The notes under the pieces: generated by a model
The model's input: the letters and a program-made list of their open reading frames with translations, nothing else
What the model was told of the DNA's origin: nothing
Databases searched by the model: none
Part shown: piece by piece, positions 32,286 through 36,983 of the stretch
Position numbering within the stretch: position 1 is the stretch's first letter
Layout of the letters: each line of letters opens with the position of its first letter
Program-made: the position numbers and the translations under genes
Assembly: GCA_004009845.1 (NCBI GenBank)
Contig: RMBW01000184.1
Location: 1-36,983, forward strand
Source: Davidsoniella eucalypti
Taxonomy: Eukaryota; Ascomycota; Sordariomycetes; Microascales; Ceratocystidaceae
DNA length: 36,983 nucleotides
Reading direction: 5' to 3'

Positions 32286-33630
32286 CTAGTCGGCCATCTC
32301 CTTGTTACCGAGAACACCATAGCCGACACCACTGCGTCTACGCTTACCCATAATCTCCTTGAACCAATCGCTGATCCGGAAGCCCCAGTGACCAGCGACC
32401 AGCACACCACTCACCACGTTAATTATCTTGACCAAAAACTTCAACATTCCATCTCGATGTTCTACCACACGTAGTAGCAACGGCTCGATGTTGTACTTGA
32501 CAAAAATACCGGGAATGTTGAACATCTCGTTGACTTCACGACTCTGCTCGGTCACGGCATACTGGTTGGTGTTGATACCTCTGGATCCACCGACACTGTA
32601 CTCGGTAGGTACGATCGATACAAAGTATTGGAATTTGTGGAAGCGGTCCTCGGCCGTGTTGATAGTACGGTCAAGCGGATTGACAAGTGACGGGTGGAAG
32701 GGACCAAAAGACAGCTCTGAGATGATGTGGGAGAAGTTGAATGCTAGAGATAAGATATCACAAGTTAGTATATGCTGTTTCTCTCGGATAGCACTTCGGC
32801 GGCGATGTTGCCATTCAACAATTTAGTTAGAGTGAGAGTACTTACCGTTATGATCTACATGACCTCCAGCCGACTGGTATCCATGGCCACGTGCTGTGAT
32901 GTGGAAGTCGCCCTGCACCTTATTGAGCAACATGCTTCCAAAGATACGGCACGCATCTCCCGTCGAACCCCTCAAGCGGGGAGTCTTTGACCACTTTGCG
33001 TTTTTGCGCGCCTGGCGCACGATATCATGTACATGTTCCTCGCCAAAGCCTTCTTCCTCGACATCATCATATCCATGACCGGTAATGACTCTGCCGTGGG
33101 CATCTTGGCCTAGCTTATGTACGCCCTTCTCGTTAACCCACTGCGACCACAATGTAGGGTCTTTGCGTAGCGTCTGTGCCGCATGGATCCAGTCACCTGC
33201 CGAGTCTTGGACGTTGACGTGGAGGTCGCCGCATTGCATGCGCACGACAAAGTCGAGGTTGATCTGTAACTCGTGGCCTACGCCTTTCTCTACTGAAAAG
33301 GTGTGCATCTCGGATCCGCGCCACCAGCGCGTTGTCTCGGAAAACATGAATAGTACCGAGATGATTATCATCGCCACCGTCCATTTACCGCCACCTGCTG
33401 TTTGTGTGACATATTGTGGTTTCGATTTGGCTATGGAAAAGTAAGTGAATGTGTTAGCAGGGGTGTTGGTATACTATGGATATACAAATCGGTAGATAGA
33501 TCTGTAGATACGTAGCGGAGGTTTCAAACATACGGAAGGCATCAAATGCGCTGACGATACTACCGTTCTTAGCGCCGAAGGCGTCCTCATCCATAGCCAT
33601 GGACGACTTCTCGTTATAGCTGTCCATCAT
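32286..33630 (-). CDS. ERV41: Erv41/ERGIC2 ER-Golgi cargo-retrieval protein
   Basis: Three exons, 33630-33534, 33430-32846 and 32743-32286 (introns 103 and 102 nt), giving 379 residues. The N-terminal AFDAFPK motif, which marks this family, is created by the first splice. A membrane segment at about 50-66 and another at about 327-349 flank a luminal domain, the known two-span topology with both ends in the cytosol. The block GDACRIFGSMLLNKVQGDFH and the later FSFG-like LSFGPFHPSLVNPLD and TNQYAV..IPGIFVKYNIEPL match Erv41; the extra cysteine cluster of the partner Erv46 is absent. Erv41 and Erv46 form a complex that cycles in COPII and COPI vesicles and retrieves ER residents lacking HDEL from the Golgi. 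The cytosolic tail after the second span is short and basic (KRRR), ending GNKEMAD. The first of two possible ATGs in tandem was taken as start. Confidence 0.93.
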
Positions 33631-34917
33631 CTTAGACTAGAGAATGGGCAATCTACCCTAGTGACACTTCAGAGTCGATTTGTTATCGTCCGAGATATTT
33701 GTATATCCTGTTTGTGAGCTCAAGGACAATATCGCAGTTGCGTTATATGTCTAGAAAGATCGCTAGGCCAGACTCGGTTGCTTGGCTGTTCGCTTCGGTC
33801 TTATCGCAATATCAACCAGCGAACGAATGTGTAGCTATTGGATCACAATATGGAGTGGTAGTACGTCGGCTTTTGAGATATATGAGAAATCGAGTTCAGC
33901 TAGTGGTAGTTCTCGGAATAATAGTCGCTATAAAAATCAAGAAGTCTAGTTGTGTGGTCGGGAATATACAAAATAGTCGCAGAATATATTGAATATAGAT
34001 GTAGTAGTATCGATCCAAAAGAGACACGTCGGTCGTCGGTATAAGCTTTGGATTAGAAGTAAGAGTCGCAATGTTATCGTAAGGTTAGAGCAGCTTCCAT
34101 CGTCTCAAGGAAACAATTCTCTAAATCGACATCGTCACAATCTTCGTCGGTAGAAAAAGAAAAGTTAGTGTAAAAAACAAAGAAACAAAATAAACAGATC
34201 GTTGTTTGGCTTCTATGCATGCATTTGCACGAGCTTTTTTTGCTCCTCTAGTTGATTGCTTCGCAACCAAAACAAGCCAAGCCCACTGAAATTGAACCGT
34301 AGCTCTTATGCCAATTGAATCGCTGAAATCGAACTTGGCCTGGATTGGAATTGAATTTAGAAAGTTTGAGCTTGGATGCGCTAAGAGGACACGCTGCATT
34401 ACCCACACAGTATTATGGACACTGCCAATACTGTGTATATTGATCATAACCCTAGATGCCAAACTATTAGTCCAGACTATAATAAGCTACATAACATATT
34501 GCTAATTATACCAAAAATAGGCTCGCTAGTTTCCTGAGCACACCAATATCTTGAACAATCACTGGTACAAATAGGCATATCAAAAGATTCATTTTTTTTT
34601 TAAAAAGATACGTGATATTTCACGGCAATGAATGAATAATCAGTTCATACCAAGCCGAGGGAGTACTAGATACTTCCTCCTCAATACTAAAAAACAAGAT
34701 AATAGAAAAACAACTCACTGTTGTGAATAGGACAGACCTTTTCCCATCCACACAAAATTAATGGAAAACCAGATCCCTCTGACAAAAAAATAAGACAGGA
34801 AGAAAATAAAACCAGAACTTGTAAAATAAAAAAAAACACCTCAAAACCCGTTAGAAAACCAAACCCAGCAAACTATCCCAAGGTGACCGAAACAAAAAGA
34901 TCCTTATTCACAACATT
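33631..34917. other. Spacer between NBR1-type gene and ERV41
   Basis: Contains the ERV41 promoter and the 3' untranslated region of the NBR1-type gene. AT-rich, with an A-rich stretch at 34740-34880. No gene, tRNA or repeat recognised. Confidence 0.5.
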
Positions 34918-36983
34918 TTACAGGCTACGGTACTCCTCATCAGAGGCGTCCAGGATCTCGTACTCCTCATCAGTTAGGAAGTCAACATCAGCGTCCGAGA
35001 CAGACCATTCGGCATCGAAATCCTCAACGGAACCGACGTCGGACTTGGTAGTTGGGATGGAAGCAGCCTCAGTTTGGATCTGGGTAGATGCCTGCTCGAC
35101 ATGCTCAGCATGTTCAGTGATGCTAGCAACAGGAGACTCGGTCTCCAGAGTAGGGAAGACCATAGAAGTAGTGGCAGAAGTGCCAGCAGCATCGGTAGTC
35201 TCAGGTTCCTCAACCTTCTGTTCCATCTTCATCTTCTCAGCCTTCTCCTGAGCCAGCTCAGCTGCGAAGTCAGAGGTCTTGATCTCCTCAATGTAGATTC
35301 TATCCTCATCCTCATCAAGCTCCCGAGTCTCGACCACGGCGGACTTGGCAGCCTTCTTCTTGTGAACGGGCTCGGAAGGCTTAGTACCCTCAACCATGAT
35401 CTCACACCAGAAACGTCTGCCAATGCGCTCGTTGTTAGGCATTGTTAGACGCCAGTACGAAGTGTACTTGTAAGGAGCGTATAGGGGCGTAGAGGGCGAG
35501 CGCAGGTTGATAGTGAAGGTAGCGTACTGGCCCGGCTTGACCTCAGTCTTGATGGGATCGGTCGCCATGGAGCTGTAAACATCGCGAGAAGAGTCAATAG
35601 CAGCAGACTGGCGAGAGTGCTCAGAGTGAACAGTGGTGGTGCCCATGTAGTCGCCGCCAACAAACTTGACGACAGTGCCAACAGGCCAAGTCTCAGAGCC
35701 GACGTTCTTCAAGGTCCAGTTACGGATGAAGGTATAGCCTGGGGGCAAGATAGCACCATCGGACATGTTCTCACCGATGCAAACCATGGCATAGGGATCA
35801 GTACGGCGAGGAAGAGACTTGGGACCCTTGATCTCCTCAATGAAGATTCTATCGCTGGACGTCGTCTCCTTGGAAGACTTGGCAACATCCGCGTAAGCTG
35901 GCTTCACATTGACAACAGCATTGCTACCGCCAATGGTCAGAGGACGGACATCGCGAGGACGGGTGCAGACTGGCTTGGCTTGGTCACCCAGACGGTCAGG
36001 CTTGTTAGTCTTGTGGTCCTGAAGGAATGTGCTGACATTCATGTGGCCGACACGAGTCTTCATTTTAATCATAGGGTGAGACTTGTTGTGAAGGTTGATG
36101 GGAGATGCCTCGCAAGACTCGCAGAAGTCGAGATTATCGCAGACAGCGCACTTGTAGCGAGTGCCAGTTAGGTGGGTTCTGTTGCCATTGCGTACACACA
36201 GAGGACCATCGCAGTAGACACCGTCGTGACGAGCCTTGGGGCTGGATGAGATGTGAAGCAAAGAGTTGCTGAAGATCTGAACAAAGCGGTGGCCTTGGTG
36301 AGTGATGCTAGACTTGGTGATGCAATCGCCGCAGAAATCCCAGTCGGGACAGTCCAGGCACTTGTGGCGCACACCAACAATGAACTTGTCACAACCATCG
36401 CACAAGGCGTTGTGCTTCTTGTTGCGACCAGCGTGCATCAGAGGACGCAAGTCTTCAGGAACCTCTTCGCCGAGACGAGCAGGAGAGAACTCGTGGTTGG
36501 GATGGTGGCCATGGTTATCAGCACGGAAGCAGGAAAAGCAGAGGTCAAAGTCGGGGCAAGCGTTGCAGTGGACGAACTGGTCCTCAGTCAGCTCGCGGAT
36601 GCAGCCGTTGCAGCTACGCATGTTGACGAGGGGGAAGGGGCTGAAGGCACTGCCAAACTGGGTGGTAGATAGGTCCTCATTAGTCCACTCAACGGGTGCG
36701 ACGTACTTGGGAACAATATTCTCTGGTTTTGTCTTGGTCTCCATGTCGGACACAACCTCTGTAGATCTGGGAAGCTCGCTCTCGAAGATAGGGGAATCCT
36801 TCTCGATTGAAGGAGTAGCCTTTTCAAGCTTAACAGTCTCCTCCTCCTTCTTAGATTCCTCGTTAGGAGCGTGCCAAGTGCGGACGATCTCCTCGTGGGT
36901 GGAAATAAGAGAGCCGTTTTCGATAGTACGGCGCAACATCCAGTGACCAGAGACTAGACAGCCCTCACCACGCTCCTGGCATT
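34918..36983 (-). CDS. NBR1-type selective-autophagy receptor (C-terminal part; runs off the window)
   Basis: The frame is open from the right edge to the TAA at 34918; an ATG at 36939 is in frame, but at least 14 codons precede it, so the true start is outside. Numbering from that ATG, three ZZ zinc fingers lie at about 107-150, 176-220 and 239-290, each with CxxC pairs and a His-rich end. The FW (four-tryptophan) domain at about 383-517 has its tryptophans at 408, 418, 496 and 511, the signature of NBR1. A PB1 domain, expected before the fingers, would lie beyond the edge. The C-terminus is acidic and offers Atg8-binding (AIM/LIR) candidates: FPTL (595-598), YEIL after acidic residues (660-663) and YRSL as the very last residues. 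NBR1 proteins link cargo, such as the vacuolar hydrolase Ams1 through FW, to autophagosomes. RIFIEEI and RIYIEEI flank the FW domain as a near-repeat. An intron acceptor near the edge (TGCCAG) cannot be excluded. Confidence 0.92.
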   Translation of the reverse strand, partial: CQERGEGCLVSGHWMLRRTIENGSLISTHEEIVRTWHAPNEESKKEEETVKLEKATPSIEKDSPIFESELPRSTEVVSDMETKTKPENIVPKYVAPVEWTNEDLSTTQFGSAFSPFPLVNMRSCNGCIRELTEDQFVHCNACPDFDLCFSCFRADNHGHHPNHEFSPARLGEEVPEDLRPLMHAGRNKKHNALCDGCDKFIVGVRHKCLDCPDWDFCGDCITKSSITHQGHRFVQIFSNSLLHISSSPKARHDGVYCDGPLCVRNGNRTHLTGTRYKCAVCDNLDFCESCEASPINLHNKSHPMIKMKTRVGHMNVSTFLQDHKTNKPDRLGDQAKPVCTRPRDVRPLTIGGSNAVVNVKPAYADVAKSSKETTSSDRIFIEEIKGPKSLPRRTDPYAMVCIGENMSDGAILPPGYTFIRNWTLKNVGSETWPVGTVVKFVGGDYMGTTTVHSEHSRQSAAIDSSRDVYSSMATDPIKTEVKPGQYATFTINLRSPSTPLYAPYKYTSYWRLTMPNNERIGRRFWCEIMVEGTKPSEPVHKKKAAKSAVVETRELDEDEDRIYIEEIKTSDFAAELAQEKAEKMKMEQKVEEPETTDAAGTSATTSMVFPTLETESPVASITEHAEHVEQASTQIQTEAASIPTTKSDVGSVEDFDAEWSVSDADVDFLTDEEYEILDASDEEYRSL

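Noticed and set aside
1..36983. tRNA, 5S rRNA, snRNA genes and CRISPR arrays
   Set aside because: Looked for T-loop motifs such as GGTTCGAATC, 5S-like strings and spaced repeats on both strands and found none with proper stems; a covariance-model scan would be needed to be sure.
4824..36983. A functional gene cluster (secondary metabolism or similar)
   Set aside because: Neighbours are unrelated housekeeping genes on both strands; no synthase, transporter or pathway regulator is present.

Overview
The window reads as a chromosomal segment of a filamentous ascomycete (Pezizomycotina). The genes are split by short introns (59 to 200 nt) with GT..AG ends and CTAAC-like branch sites. Proteins match fungal families, and the AT-rich, gene-poor spacers carry retrotransposon debris. 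I cannot name the species. Six protein genes are well supported, along with one clear LINE wreck, one LTR-element gag wreck and one very small retroposed insert.

Layout from left to right. Positions 1-4823 hold no recognisable gene. Positions 4824-7036 (minus) encode a tail-anchored FHA-domain protein in four exons. Positions 7037-13303 are a 6.3 kb spacer with two short repeats shared with the transposon region at 28.2-28.4 kb, a 13-bp-duplicated poly(A) micro-insert at 9.6 kb, and a long pyrimidine-rich stretch leading into the next gene. Positions 13304-18634 (plus) are one uninterrupted 1776-residue gene for a mostly disordered fungal protein I cannot name. Positions 20107-20730 (plus) encode a small protein with three GRGGxGN-type motifs (DUF3602/Par32 type). 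Positions 21419-22804 (minus) encode centractin, Arp1. Positions 24112-28240 are the transposon block: a gag pseudogene on the minus strand and a 5'-truncated Tad-type LINE with RNase H on the plus strand. Then, all on the minus strand, come an Aco2-type aconitase-family gene (28888-31532), ERV41 (32286-33630) and an NBR1-type autophagy receptor (34918 to the right edge, incomplete).

The genes are housekeeping and do not form a cluster or operon. Arp1 serves dynactin and microtubule motility, Erv41 serves ER-Golgi retrieval, NBR1 serves selective autophagy, the Aco2-type protein sits in the mitochondrial aconitase family, and the DUF3602 protein is linked by family to nitrogen/TOR signalling. 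I found no convincing new multi-gene system. The best leads are an Aco2-type enzyme with unusual active-site-region residues, the FHA tail-anchored protein, the large orphan protein with its long leader, and the small retroposed sequences. Start codons for the FHA and Aco2-type genes lie in tiny upstream exons that a plain open-frame reading misses.
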